From MAG-120531 sp963934855 (GTDB taxonomy: Bacteria > Bacteroidota > Bacteroidia > Flavobacteriales > Flavobacteriaceae), in assembly GCA_963934855.1 (NCBI GenBank), contig CAWWAC010000001.1, forward strand, positions 1 through 64,000: a stretch of DNA of 64,000 nucleotides. Reading direction: 5' to 3'. Positions 25,460-35,277 of the stretch are shown one piece after another. Within the stretch, counting starts at the first letter, position 1. Each line of letters begins with the position of its first letter. Below the pieces are notes generated by a model. It was not told the DNA's origin, did not search any database, and saw only the letters and a program-made list of their open reading frames with translations. A program made the position numbers and the translations under genes.

Positions 25460-27838
25460 ATGATAAAGAATACAAAAAGAATACTGGTTTCTTTTGCCCT
25501 CATTTTAATTGTATTAGTCCTTTTGTTTCAGGGAATAAAAATAGGCTTGAGTCCAAATTATAGTGGAACTGAAAAAATGGCAGGACTTACAGAGACAGTC
25601 CCCGTGTTTTTTGATAGTTATGGAGTTCCACATATTTACGCTACTAATGAAGAAGACGCTTTTAAGGCTTTAGGGTATGTACATGCACAAGACAGGCTAT
25701 GGCAGATGGAGGTACTAAGAAGAATAGGAGCGGGAAGACTTTCTGAATTATTTGGAGTTGAGCTATTGGAAACTGACAAGCTATTTTTAACCCTAGGTAT
25801 TGACGCAGCCAGTGAAATGGCAGTAGCACAATTAGAAATTAATTCTGAAGTCTACAAACTCTCTAATGCTTATTTAGAAGGGATAAATGCTTTTATTTCT
25901 AATGGTCCAACACCAGTAGAATTTTATTTAACTGGTATTGAGAAAAAAGATTTTGAACTTAAAGATATATACAATACAGTGGGGTATATGGCCTTTAGCT
26001 TTGCGGTAGCACAGAGAACAGATCCATTACTTAGTCAAATTTCACAAGACTTAGGTGCTGCATATTTAAAAGATTTATCTATAGATTATGACCCTAACAC
26101 AGTAGCTATTGTCTCTTACAAAGGCGTAGAAGACCAAATAGCATCTCTTTTAGAAAAAGTACCCGCACCTCAATTTATTGGTAGTAACGCATGGGTAATT
26201 GGGAGGGAAAAAACAAAAAAGGGTCAGGTTATTTTTGCCAATGACCCTCATATTGGATATTCACAGCCCTCTGTCTGGTATGAAGCCCACCTAAAGACTC
26301 CTAACTATGAGAATTATGGATTTCATTTAGCAGGAGTGCCTTTTCCTTTATTAGCACATAACAGAAAACTAGCGTACGGGCTTACTATGTTTGAAAACGA
26401 TGATATAGATTTTTATACTACCCAAACTAAGCCAAATAATCCAGATCAATATTTATATGAAGACCAATGGATGTCATTTAATACCCAAGAAAAAACCATA
26501 CATATTAAAGACAGCACGCCTGTTTCATTTAAAGTAAAAAGTACCCGACATGGCCCAGTAATGAATGAAGTGATAGGAGCGCTTTCAGATCAAAATCCAT
26601 TGAGCATGTCTTGGGTGTATACCCTGAACCAAAACAAGGTACTGAACGCTTTATACGATATATCTCATGCAAAGGAAATCTCTGATTTTAATGCTGCCTT
26701 ACCAAATATTCACGCGCCTGGTTTAAATATCATGTATGGAGATGCCAAAGGGAATGTAGCTTGGTGGGCTACAGCTGCTTTGTATGAACTTCCAGAGGGA
26801 CTTTCATCAAAATTTATTTTAGACGGCAGTACAAAGGCTACAGAAAAAATAGCTTATTTGCCCTTTTCAGAGAATCCAAAATCTGTAAACCCCCCTTGGA
26901 ACTATGTGTACTCTGCTAATAATGCGCCAAAACCAAAAGACGGTATTACTTATCCTGGTTATTATTTGCCAGAAAATAGAGCCAAAAGGATAGAGACTTT
27001 ATTAAACCCTAAAAATGATTGGGATTTAAAATCTGCCTCAGAAATGATGCTAGACCACACCTCTTCAGTAAACCCTACTATTGTCAGCTATTTTATGAAA
27101 TCTATTAAAAAGGACAGCACTTTTTACGATGGTTTAAATATTAAGCAAAAAGAAGCGCTAGATAAAATGGCCTTATGGAAGGGTGATTATCCAGAAACTG
27201 CAAGTGAACCAGCATTATTCCACAAATGGGAATATTACTTTCTAAAAAATATATTTGTAGATGAATTGGGAGAGGAAAAATTCAAAGCCATTCAAAGCAC
27301 TCATTTTTTTAAGAGAAGCATCGCTCCTTTTGCTGCATTAGAAAAAAGCATTTGGTTTGATATTTTAGGGACTACAGAAAAAGAAACTAAGGAAATTTTA
27401 GTACAACGCGCATTTACTACAGCCTTTGAGGACTTAAGTCTGAGTTTTGGAAAAGATCCAAAAGGATGGTTATGGGGCTTGGTACATACAGTAGAACACG
27501 AGCACCCAATAGGTAAAATACAAGCTTTAAGAAGCTTTTTTAATGTAGGCCCATTTGCCATTGCTGGTTCTAAAGAGGTTATTAATAATACTGGGTTTAG
27601 TTACACAGAAATGGGTGGTTTTAAAGCAGATATTGGGCCCTCTACTAGAAGGGTCATAGATTTTTCAGACATTGAACACAGTATAGGAATTCTGCCTACT
27701 GGACAATCTGGCAATCCATTTAGCAATCACTATGAAGATCAGGCTAGTATGTATAGAAAAGGGGCATTTAGAACATTGCTTCTCAATAAGAATGAAATTG
27801 AAAAAGAATCTACTATTTTGTTCTTAAAGCCAGAGTAA
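25460..27838 (+). CDS. Penicillin acylase family Ntn-hydrolase
   Basis: The 792-residue protein has an N-terminal membrane anchor or uncleaved signal (about 9-26), an alpha-subunit region to about 240, then the autoprocessing site Gly241-Ser242 (GSNAWVIG). Ser242 should become the N-terminal nucleophile. NDPHIGYSQPSVWYE and HNRKLAYGLT are further family motifs. Relatives include penicillin G acylases, acyl-homoserine lactone acylases and aculeacin acylases. The substrate is unknown; amide-linked acyl compounds or lactone signals are possible. The tilS-dsbD-acylase order and tight spacing suggest one transcript. Confidence 0.9.
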   Translation: MIKNTKRILVSFALILIVLVLLFQGIKIGLSPNYSGTEKMAGLTETVPVFFDSYGVPHIYATNEEDAFKALGYVHAQDRLWQMEVLRRIGAGRLSELFGVELLETDKLFLTLGIDAASEMAVAQLEINSEVYKLSNAYLEGINAFISNGPTPVEFYLTGIEKKDFELKDIYNTVGYMAFSFAVAQRTDPLLSQISQDLGAAYLKDLSIDYDPNTVAIVSYKGVEDQIASLLEKVPAPQFIGSNAWVIGREKTKKGQVIFANDPHIGYSQPSVWYEAHLKTPNYENYGFHLAGVPFPLLAHNRKLAYGLTMFENDDIDFYTTQTKPNNPDQYLYEDQWMSFNTQEKTIHIKDSTPVSFKVKSTRHGPVMNEVIGALSDQNPLSMSWVYTLNQNKVLNALYDISHAKEISDFNAALPNIHAPGLNIMYGDAKGNVAWWATAALYELPEGLSSKFILDGSTKATEKIAYLPFSENPKSVNPPWNYVYSANNAPKPKDGITYPGYYLPENRAKRIETLLNPKNDWDLKSASEMMLDHTSSVNPTIVSYFMKSIKKDSTFYDGLNIKQKEALDKMALWKGDYPETASEPALFHKWEYYFLKNIFVDELGEEKFKAIQSTHFFKRSIAPFAALEKSIWFDILGTTEKETKEILVQRAFTTAFEDLSLSFGKDPKGWLWGLVHTVEHEHPIGKIQALRSFFNVGPFAIAGSKEVINNTGFSYTEMGGFKADIGPSTRRVIDFSDIEHSIGILPTGQSGNPFSNHYEDQASMYRKGAFRTLLLNKNEIEKESTILFLKPE

Positions 27839-27942
27839 AATTTCATTTAGACCTTTTTAGTCTTTTATAGAAGTTTTAAGCATTTAATAGAGCAAAAGAC
27901 GAGGCAGTGCATCTATGTCTTATCTTTCTAGAAAGACTAAAG

Positions 27943-29487
27943 ATGTTAGCAAAAGTCTACGGAAGTGCCGTTTATGGAGTATCTGCAGTAACCATTACTG
28001 TAGAGGTACATATAGCCATTGGAATAGGATACCATTTGGTTGGTTTGCCAGACAATTCAGTAAAAGAAAGTCATTATAGAATAGCCGCAGCACTTTTAAA
28101 TAATGGCTATAAAATTCCAGGGAAAAAAATCACTATTAATATGGCTCCAGCGGCTCATAAGAAAGAGGGTGCCGCTTATGACCTTACCCTTGCTATGGGA
28201 ATTATTGTGGCTTCTGCCCAAATAATTTCTCCACATATTGGTGATTTTGTAATGATGGGAGAACTTTCTTTAGATGGTAGTATTTTGCCCGTAAAGGGTG
28301 TTTTAGCTATGGCTATTCAAGCCAAAGATGAACAGTTTAAAGGATTAATTGTGCCCATTCAAAATGCACAGGAGGCTTCTGTTGTCCAAGGAATTTCTGT
28401 GTATGGGGTGTCTCATATAAATGAAGTCATAGATTTTCTTTCACATACAGCCACTTCTCAACTGAGCACTACGCCTTTAATTCCTGTACAAATTTCAGTA
28501 AACCCTCCATTGACAGATAACCCAATAACTCCTTGTTTCAGTGAAGTAAAAGGTCAAGAAGGAGTAAAAAGATGTATGGAAATTGCTGCCGCAGGAGGGC
28601 ATAATATTCTATTAATAGGACCCCCTGGAGCAGGTAAAACCATGTTAGCCAAAAGAATGCCATCAATTTTACCACCCATGAGTTTTGAAGAAGCATTAGA
28701 AACCACTAAAATTCATTCAGTTGCAGGATTATTAAACCAAAGTGGGCTTTTAAAAGCTAGGCCATTTAGAAATCCTCATCATTCAATTTCAGATGTTGCA
28801 TTGGTAGGAGGTGGAAGCTTTCCACAGCCTGGTGAAATTTCTTTGGCACACAATGGTGTTTTATTTTTAGATGAGTTGCCAGAATTTAAAAAAGGTGTTT
28901 TAGAAGTGCTGCGTCAGCCAATGGAAGATAGAAGCATTACCATTTCTAGGGCAAAATATACCATTTCATATCCCAGCAGTTTTATGCTTGTAGCTAGTAT
29001 GAACCCTAGCCCTAGTGGTTTTTTTAAAGGACAAAAAAATTCATTTCAAGATTCTCCTGCAGATATGCATCGGTATTTAGCAAAAGTTTCTGGACCCTTA
29101 CTAGACAGAATTGATTTACAAATAGAGGTACAACCACTAAGTTTTGAAAAACTGACTGATATCCATAAATCAGAAAGTAGCACAGAAATTTTAAATCGGG
29201 TAAATAATGCCAGAAACATTCAAACAAATAGATTTTTAAACAAAAATGGTCATACACACAATGCACAAATGAATCACGCTATGGTAGCGGAATATTGTTT
29301 CATAAGCAGCAATTCAAAATTACTGCTAAAATCTGCCATGAAGCATTTAAATCTTTCTGCACGTGCTTATGACAGAATTTTAAAAGTAGCTAGAACCATT
29401 GCAGATTTAGAACTTAGCCCGGCCATTGAAAGCTACCATTTGGCAGAAGCCATACAGTATAGAGGTATGGACAGAAAACTTTGGTGA
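27943..29487 (+). CDS. YifB/ComM-family Mg-chelatase-like AAA+ ATPase
   Basis: From ATG 27943 the protein is about 514 residues. A GTG lies 12 codons upstream, but family members start near MLxKxYGSAVYG, as here. It has an N-terminal LonC/S5-like domain (about 1-180), the AAA+ core with Walker A GPPGAGKTM, the LFLDELPEF Walker B region, a sensor stretch VASMNPSP and a C-terminal Mg_chelatase_C domain. In Haemophilus and Vibrio, ComM is a helicase-like factor promoting branch migration of donor DNA during natural transformation. The role here is presumed similar. Confidence 0.92.
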   Translation: MLAKVYGSAVYGVSAVTITVEVHIAIGIGYHLVGLPDNSVKESHYRIAAALLNNGYKIPGKKITINMAPAAHKKEGAAYDLTLAMGIIVASAQIISPHIGDFVMMGELSLDGSILPVKGVLAMAIQAKDEQFKGLIVPIQNAQEASVVQGISVYGVSHINEVIDFLSHTATSQLSTTPLIPVQISVNPPLTDNPITPCFSEVKGQEGVKRCMEIAAAGGHNILLIGPPGAGKTMLAKRMPSILPPMSFEEALETTKIHSVAGLLNQSGLLKARPFRNPHHSISDVALVGGGSFPQPGEISLAHNGVLFLDELPEFKKGVLEVLRQPMEDRSITISRAKYTISYPSSFMLVASMNPSPSGFFKGQKNSFQDSPADMHRYLAKVSGPLLDRIDLQIEVQPLSFEKLTDIHKSESSTEILNRVNNARNIQTNRFLNKNGHTHNAQMNHAMVAEYCFISSNSKLLLKSAMKHLNLSARAYDRILKVARTIADLELSPAIESYHLAEAIQYRGMDRKLW

Positions 29488-29567
29488 TAAAAAATCGATT
29501 ACTCTTTTATATTCTATTTTAAAGACAAATAATTGATTTGAATATGATAAAAAATAGAATTTATTGT

Positions 29568-29580
29568 ATTGATTATCAAT
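29568..29580. promoter_or_regulatory. 13-bp palindrome upstream of ilvD
   Basis: ATTGAT-T-ATCAAT is a perfect inverted repeat about 75 bp upstream of the ilvD -7 element. It could bind a regulator of the ilv operon. The whole region is AT-rich, so chance is possible. Confidence 0.3.
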
Positions 29581-29654
29581 GAATTAAATAATAATATACC
29601 CCTTTGAATTTAGCCGCTTAAATGAACTTAGAAATGTCAAGCTTGTTAATAGTT

Positions 29655-29662
29655 TACATTTG
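29655..29662 (+). promoter_or_regulatory. -7 element of the ilv operon
   Basis: TACATTTG is an exact TAnnTTTG match 43 nt before the ilvD ATG. There is no TTTG at the ideal spacing upstream. The roughly 37-nt leader is too short for a leader-peptide attenuator. Confidence 0.5.
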
Positions 29663-29705
29663 TTTGTGAATCTAAAGTTTAATAGCACACTAAATTAAAG
29701 TTGGT

Positions 29706-31388
29706 ATGGCAAAAGAACTAAATAAATATAGCAAAAACGTCACTCAAGACCCTTCGCAACCTGCAGCACAAGCCATGCTCCATGCCATTGGATTATCTAA
29801 AGAAGACCTAAAAAAGCCCCTGATTGGAATTGGCAGCACTGGTTACGAAGGGAATCCGTGCAACATGCACCTCAATGAGCTATCTACCTATGTAAAAAAG
29901 GGAGTTAAGAGTGCCAATTTAATTGGACTTATATTTAACACCATCGGTGTGAGTGATGGAATTTCAATGGGAACATTTGGCATGAGATACTCACTTCCGT
30001 CAAGAGATGTGATAGCAGATTCTATGGAAACTGTTGTACAAGCCATGAATTATGATGGCTTAGTAACTGTTGTCGGCTGTGATAAAAATATGCCTGGAGC
30101 TCTTATGGCTATGATTAGATTGAATAGGCCCTCTATTTTAGTATATGGTGGAACTATTGCATCTGGCTGTTCTGCTGGTAAAAAGCTAGACATTGTTTCT
30201 GCTTTTGAAGCCTGGGGAGAGAAAGTAGCTGGAACTATAGATGAGAAAGCCTACGCAGACGTTATAGAGAATGCCTGTCCGGGTGCAGGTGCATGTGGTG
30301 GAATGTATACAGCCAATACAATGGCTAGCGCTATTGAGGCTTTGGGAATGGCACTCCCTTATAATTCTTCAAATCCTGCCACTGGTCCAGAGAAGAAAGA
30401 TGACTGTCTGGCTTCTGGTGCCGCACTAGGCTTGCTTATAGAAGAAGATATTAAACCTTTAGATATTATCACTAAAGATTCTTTAGAAAACGCAGTGAGA
30501 CTGATTATTGTACTTGGAGGATCCACCAATGCGGTGTTACACTTTTTAGCTATAGCCAATACGGCGGGTATAGATTTTACTCTAGAAGATTTTACTAGAA
30601 TTTCAGAAAACACTCCATTCTTAGCAGATTTAAAACCAAGTGGTCAATACCTCATGGAAGATGTTCATAGGGTAGGAGGTATTCCAGCAGTTATGAAGTT
30701 TATGCTTCAAAACGGAATGTTACATGGACATTGTATGACGGTTACTGGAAAAACTATTGCAGAAAACTTGGCCCAAGTTCCAGATTTAGAAAAAGGTCAG
30801 AAAGTGATAATGCCCTTAGAAACCCCTATTAAAGCAACAGGTCATATAAGAATTTTATATGGGAACTTAGCCAGTGAAGGTGCTGTAGCTAAAATCACAG
30901 GAAAAGAAGGCGTTTATTTTAAAGGTCCCGCAAAGGTATACGAAGGAGAGTTTTTAGCTAACGATGGTATTCAAGCTGGAGAAGTAAAAAAAGGAGATGT
31001 AGTGGTTATAAGATATGAAGGTCCTAAAGGAGGTCCAGGAATGCCAGAAATGCTCAAGCCAACTGCCGCCATTATGGGTGCAGGATTAGGAAAAGAGGTA
31101 GCGCTTATTACAGATGGTCGCTTTTCTGGAGGTACTCACGGTTTTGTTGTAGGGCACGTGACTCCAGAAGCCCAAGATGGCGGACTCATAGCATTAGTTA
31201 AAGATGGAGATATCATTACTATAGATGCCACTCAAAACACCTTAGAATTAGCTATTAGTGCTGCTGAACTAGCTATTAGAAAGACCCAATGGATCCAGCC
31301 ACCACTCAAGGTCCAAAGGGGAAGTTTATATAAATTTGCCAAAACGGTTTCCTCAGCATCGAAAGGCTGTGTAACAGATATTTTTTAA
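29706..31388 (+). CDS. ilvD: Dihydroxy-acid dehydratase
   Basis: The 560-residue protein has three conserved iron-sulfur cysteines: Cys52 (GNPCNMH), Cys125 (GCDKNMPG) and Cys197 (GAGACGGMYTA). This fits the [2Fe-2S] type. It dehydrates 2,3-dihydroxy-isovalerate and 2,3-dihydroxy-3-methylvalerate to the oxoacid precursors of Val/Leu and Ile. It is the first gene of ilvD-ilvB-ilvN-ilvC-gapN, with a TAnnTTTG element upstream and 21 nt to ilvB. Confidence 0.97.
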   Translation: MAKELNKYSKNVTQDPSQPAAQAMLHAIGLSKEDLKKPLIGIGSTGYEGNPCNMHLNELSTYVKKGVKSANLIGLIFNTIGVSDGISMGTFGMRYSLPSRDVIADSMETVVQAMNYDGLVTVVGCDKNMPGALMAMIRLNRPSILVYGGTIASGCSAGKKLDIVSAFEAWGEKVAGTIDEKAYADVIENACPGAGACGGMYTANTMASAIEALGMALPYNSSNPATGPEKKDDCLASGAALGLLIEEDIKPLDIITKDSLENAVRLIIVLGGSTNAVLHFLAIANTAGIDFTLEDFTRISENTPFLADLKPSGQYLMEDVHRVGGIPAVMKFMLQNGMLHGHCMTVTGKTIAENLAQVPDLEKGQKVIMPLETPIKATGHIRILYGNLASEGAVAKITGKEGVYFKGPAKVYEGEFLANDGIQAGEVKKGDVVVIRYEGPKGGPGMPEMLKPTAAIMGAGLGKEVALITDGRFSGGTHGFVVGHVTPEAQDGGLIALVKDGDIITIDATQNTLELAISAAELAIRKTQWIQPPLKVQRGSLYKFAKTVSSASKGCVTDIF

Positions 31389-31409
31389 TTAGTTTTAAAA
31401 GCATTTTAT

Positions 31410-33131
31410 ATGAGAAATCATTTAAATAGTACCAGTGTGAGCCCCACTAGAATTTCTGGAGCAGAGGCCATAATTCACTGTTTGCTAGCAGAAGGTGTAG
31501 ATTTAATTTACGGCTATCCTGGTGGTGCCATCATGCCCGTTTATGACGAGCTTTTTAAATTTCAAGATCGGTTGACACACATTCTTACTAGGCATGAACA
31601 AGGTGCTACTCATGCGGCACAGGGTTATGCTAGAGTGAGTGGGAGGGTAGGAGTTGCTATAGCCACCTCAGGACCTGGAGCCACTAATTTAGTTACAGGC
31701 TTGGCAGATGCTCAAATAGATTCAACCCCAATGGTTTGTATTACTGGTCAAGTAAGTCGCCACTTGCTGGGTACTGACGCTTTTCAAGAAACAGACATCA
31801 TAGGTATATCTACACCAGTTACCAAATGGAACTATCAAATTACTTATGCTGCTGAAATTCCTGAAATTATGGCTAAAGCTTTTTATATTGCCAAATCAGG
31901 AAGGCCAGGTCCAGTCCTCATAGATATTACTAAGAATGCTCAATTTGAGTTACTAGATTTTACTTATACACCTTGTACCAATATTAGAAGTTACAAGGCT
32001 GTGCCTAAGCACTCTATAGAAAGCATAGAAGCAGCAGCTAAAATTATTAACAGTGCAAAAAAGCCTTTCATTATTTTTGGTCAAGGCGTTATTTTATCTC
32101 AGGCAGAATCAATATTTAAAGCATTTGTTGAGAAATCAGGAATTCCAGCAGCTTGGACTATTTTAGGACTCTCTGCATTAGAAACTGCTCATCCACTTAA
32201 TGTGGGAATGGTAGGAATGCATGGAAATTATGGACCTAACATGCTCACTAATCAGTGTGATGTACTCATAGCTGTAGGAATGCGTTTTGATGACAGAGTT
32301 ACTGGTAACTTAGCTACGTATGCCAAGCAAGCTCAAGTAATACACATAGAAATAGACCCTGCAGAGGTAGATAAAAATGTAAAAGCTACAGTGGCTATTA
32401 TTGGAGACGCTAAAGCCAGTTTGACAGACCTGCTACCACTTATTGAAAAAAACACGCACGAAAATTGGTTACAAGAATTTAAAACCTATTATAAAGAAGA
32501 GTATAAAACTGTTATTGAAGGAGACTTATTTCCAACAAAACCAGGCCTAACAATGGGAGAAGTCATTAGAATACTCAATGAAAAAAGTGAGAATAAAGCA
32601 GTGATTGTAACTGATGTAGGACAACACCAAATGATAGCTTGTAGATATGCTCATTTTACTCAGACTAAGAGTAATATAACCTCTGGGGGGTTAGGAACTA
32701 TGGGGTTTGCATTACCGGCTGCCATAGGTGCAAAAATGGGTGCTCCAGATAGGGAGGTAGTAGCTATTATTGGAGATGGAGGTTACCAAATGACCATACA
32801 AGAATTAGGAACTATTTTCCAAAATAAAACAGCAGTTAAGATTTTAGTTTTAAACAATGGCCACCTTGGTATGGTAAGGCAGTGGCAGGAGTTATTTTTT
32901 GAAAGTCGTTACGCCTCTACAGTCATGTGTAACCCAAATTTTGTAAAAATTGCACAGGGGTATGATATCACCGCAGAGTCTGTAAGTGAACGGCATAATT
33001 TAGAAGAGGCGATAGCAAAAATGATAGCTCACAAAGGCCCTTATTTTTTAGAAGTTTGTGTAGAAAATGAGCACAATGTATTTCCAATGATTGCAACAGG
33101 CGCCTCTGTTTCAGAAATTAGATTAAAATAA
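31410..33131 (+). CDS. ilvB: Acetolactate synthase, large (catalytic) subunit
   Basis: The 573-residue ThDP enzyme has the catalytic Glu in RHEQGATHAAQGYAR. The central FAD domain and the ThDP/Mg motif GDGGYQMTIQEL...NNGHLGMVRQWQ follow. It condenses two pyruvates, or pyruvate with 2-oxobutyrate, to acetolactate or acetohydroxybutyrate. Length and motifs are those of AHAS rather than of catabolic acetolactate synthases, and the regulatory subunit gene follows after 25 nt. Confidence 0.97.
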   Translation: MRNHLNSTSVSPTRISGAEAIIHCLLAEGVDLIYGYPGGAIMPVYDELFKFQDRLTHILTRHEQGATHAAQGYARVSGRVGVAIATSGPGATNLVTGLADAQIDSTPMVCITGQVSRHLLGTDAFQETDIIGISTPVTKWNYQITYAAEIPEIMAKAFYIAKSGRPGPVLIDITKNAQFELLDFTYTPCTNIRSYKAVPKHSIESIEAAAKIINSAKKPFIIFGQGVILSQAESIFKAFVEKSGIPAAWTILGLSALETAHPLNVGMVGMHGNYGPNMLTNQCDVLIAVGMRFDDRVTGNLATYAKQAQVIHIEIDPAEVDKNVKATVAIIGDAKASLTDLLPLIEKNTHENWLQEFKTYYKEEYKTVIEGDLFPTKPGLTMGEVIRILNEKSENKAVIVTDVGQHQMIACRYAHFTQTKSNITSGGLGTMGFALPAAIGAKMGAPDREVVAIIGDGGYQMTIQELGTIFQNKTAVKILVLNNGHLGMVRQWQELFFESRYASTVMCNPNFVKIAQGYDITAESVSERHNLEEAIAKMIAHKGPYFLEVCVENEHNVFPMIATGASVSEIRLK

Positions 33132-33156
33132 GATATTAAAAATAAGATCAGGTAAA

Positions 33157-33675
33157 ATGGAGAACGCATGGTATACTATCTCTGTATATTCAGAGAATAA
33201 TGTTGGATTACTCAATAGAATTTCTGGAATATTTTTAAAGCGACACATTAATATAGAGAGTTTAAATGTCTCTAAATCAGAGATAGATAATGTATCTAAG
33301 TTCACTATTGTTGTCTTTACCACCCCTAATTGGGTATACAATATAGTAGGTCAAATAGAAAAGCAAATTGAGGTTATAAAGGTATTTTCTCATACAGATG
33401 AGGAAACTATCTATCAGGAATCTGCCCTCTTTAAGGTGGCGTCTCATTTACTTTTTGACGAGCGAGAAATACAAAATATTATTAAAGATACAAATGCGCA
33501 AATTGTAACGGTATCTAGAGAGTTTTTTGTAATTTCTAAATCTGGAAGAAGAAGTGAAATAGACACGCTATATGACCTGTTAAAACCCTTTGGAATTATG
33601 CAGTTCGTGAGGTCTGGCAGAATAGCTGTCTCCAAAGCAGAAATGCAAATATCTTTGCTTTTAAAAGGCTATTGA
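33157..33675 (+). CDS. ilvN: Acetolactate synthase, small (regulatory) subunit
   Basis: The 172-residue protein has an N-terminal ACT domain (about 4-78; NNVGLLNRISGIFLKRHINIE) and a C-terminal ALS_ss_C-like domain. The small subunit activates IlvB and gives valine feedback inhibition. Symbol ilvN is used for the AHAS small subunit in general; ilvH would be equally valid. A 112-nt spacer with an inverted repeat separates it from ilvC. Confidence 0.94.
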   Translation: MENAWYTISVYSENNVGLLNRISGIFLKRHINIESLNVSKSEIDNVSKFTIVVFTTPNWVYNIVGQIEKQIEVIKVFSHTDEETIYQESALFKVASHLLFDEREIQNIIKDTNAQIVTVSREFFVISKSGRRSEIDTLYDLLKPFGIMQFVRSGRIAVSKAEMQISLLLKGY

Positions 33676-33717
33676 TGATATTATTTGTTTAATTATAAAT
33701 TAAAACAACAAATTATA

Positions 33718-33747
33718 TTTTGAACCTCCCAATTATAAAGTTCAAAA
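33718..33747 (+). other. 8-bp inverted repeat in the ilvN-ilvC spacer
   Basis: TTTTGAAC-N14-GTTCAAAA lies 40 nt before the ilvC start, in the only sizeable gap of the operon. It could be an RNA processing or stabilising hairpin, or an operator. There is no T run, so it is not a classical terminator. Confidence 0.45.
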
Positions 33748-33787
33748 CCAATTAATAAAAAATAGACTTATTCAAATAAATAAAATC

Positions 33788-35263
33788 ATGGTAAATTATT
33801 TTAATACCCTCTCACTTAGAGATCAATTAGCGCAATTAGGTAAATGTAGATTTATGAAAACCTCTGAGTTTTCTGATGGAATAACAGCCCTTAAGGGAAA
33901 GAAAATTGTAATTGTTGGTTGTGGGGCTCAGGGACTAAACCAAGGTTTAAACATGAGAGACTCTGGTTTGGATATTTCTTATGCCTTAAGAGCTGCTGCT
34001 ATTTCTGAAAAGAGGGCTTCTTTTATAAGTGCCAGTGAGAATAATTTTACAGTAGGCTCCTATGAGTCACTTATACCACAGGCAGATTTAGTTATAAACC
34101 TCACTCCAGATAAACAGCATACAGCAGTGGTTACTGCTGTAATGCCGCTGATGAAAAAGAATGCTACGCTTTCTTATTCTCATGGTTTTAATATGGTTGA
34201 GGAAGGCATGCAAATTAGAGCAGACATTACTGTAATTATGGTAGCACCTAAGTGTCCTGGATCTGAAGTAAGAGAAGAATACAAGCGCGGCTTTGGTGTG
34301 CCTACTCTTATTGCCGTTCATCCAGACAATGACCCTAAGGGTGTTGGACTTACTTTGGCAAAAGCTTATGCTGTAGCAACTGGTGGGGACCGGGCTGGTG
34401 TTTTGGAATCTTCATTTGTAGCAGAGGTAAAGTCTGACCTAATGGGGGAACAAACCATTCTTTGTGGTTTGTTGCAAACTGGTTCTATCCTTTGCTATGA
34501 CAAAATGGTAGAAAAAGGAATAGATAAAGGCTATGCCGCCAAATTAATTCAGTACGGATGGGAAGCCATTACAGAAGGCTTAAAATATGGAGGCATTACT
34601 CATATGATGGACCGGCTCAATAACCCAGCTAAATTAAAGGCTTTTGAGCTATCTGAGGAATTAAAAAATATCATGCGCCCTCTGTTTAATAAACATATGG
34701 ATGAGATAATGAATGGTCATTTTTCTAAGACTATGATGGAAGATTGGGCCAATGATGACAAGAATTTACTAGAGTGGCGGGCTGCTACTGGAGAGACTGC
34801 ATTTGAAAAAACACCCATTACAACAGACGTTATTACAGAACAAGAATTTTATGACCATGGAGTATTGATGGTAGCAATGGTTAGGGCGGGAGTAGAGTTG
34901 GCTTTTGAAGCTATGACAGCCTCTGGAATTATTGAGGAATCTGCTTACTATGAGTCTTTGCATGAAACTCCATTAATAGCCAATACCATAGCTAGGAAGA
35001 AATTATTTGAAATGAATAGAGTGATTTCAGATACAGCAGAATACGGTTGCTATTTGTTTGATCACGCCTGTAAGCCTTTACTGGCAGATTTTATGAAAAA
35101 TATTGACATAGATGTAATTGGAACGGCTTTTGGTGCCGGAAAAGACAACAAAGTCTCTAACGCACAGTTAGTTTCAGTAAACAATGCCCTTAGAAAACAC
35201 CCAGTAGAGCTGGTAGGAGCTAGGTTAAGAGCCTCCATGACCGCTATGAAACCTATTATTTAA
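33788..35263 (+). CDS. ilvC: Ketol-acid reductoisomerase, class II
   Basis: The 491-residue length identifies the long class II form with a duplicated knotted domain, as in enterobacteria and Bacteroidota. The Rossmann motif is GCGAQGLNQGLNMRDSG, and Mg-ligand regions such as KSDLMGEQTILCG are visible. It isomerises and reduces acetolactate and acetohydroxybutyrate, normally with NADPH. A downstream gapN, a potential NADPH source, follows after 14 nt. Confidence 0.97.
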   Translation: MVNYFNTLSLRDQLAQLGKCRFMKTSEFSDGITALKGKKIVIVGCGAQGLNQGLNMRDSGLDISYALRAAAISEKRASFISASENNFTVGSYESLIPQADLVINLTPDKQHTAVVTAVMPLMKKNATLSYSHGFNMVEEGMQIRADITVIMVAPKCPGSEVREEYKRGFGVPTLIAVHPDNDPKGVGLTLAKAYAVATGGDRAGVLESSFVAEVKSDLMGEQTILCGLLQTGSILCYDKMVEKGIDKGYAAKLIQYGWEAITEGLKYGGITHMMDRLNNPAKLKAFELSEELKNIMRPLFNKHMDEIMNGHFSKTMMEDWANDDKNLLEWRAATGETAFEKTPITTDVITEQEFYDHGVLMVAMVRAGVELAFEAMTASGIIEESAYYESLHETPLIANTIARKKLFEMNRVISDTAEYGCYLFDHACKPLLADFMKNIDIDVIGTAFGAGKDNKVSNAQLVSVNNALRKHPVELVGARLRASMTAMKPII

Positions 35264-35277
35264 TATAAAATCATCAA

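Noticed and set aside
27907..27942. GTG start 12 codons before the YifB start
   Set aside because: Family members begin at the MLAKVYGSAVYG position, so ATG 27943 is preferred.
29511..29560. 10-bp inverted repeat attctatttt / aaaatagaat after yifB as a terminator
   Set aside because: The stem is almost all A-T with a 30-nt loop and no T run, so it is too weak to call.
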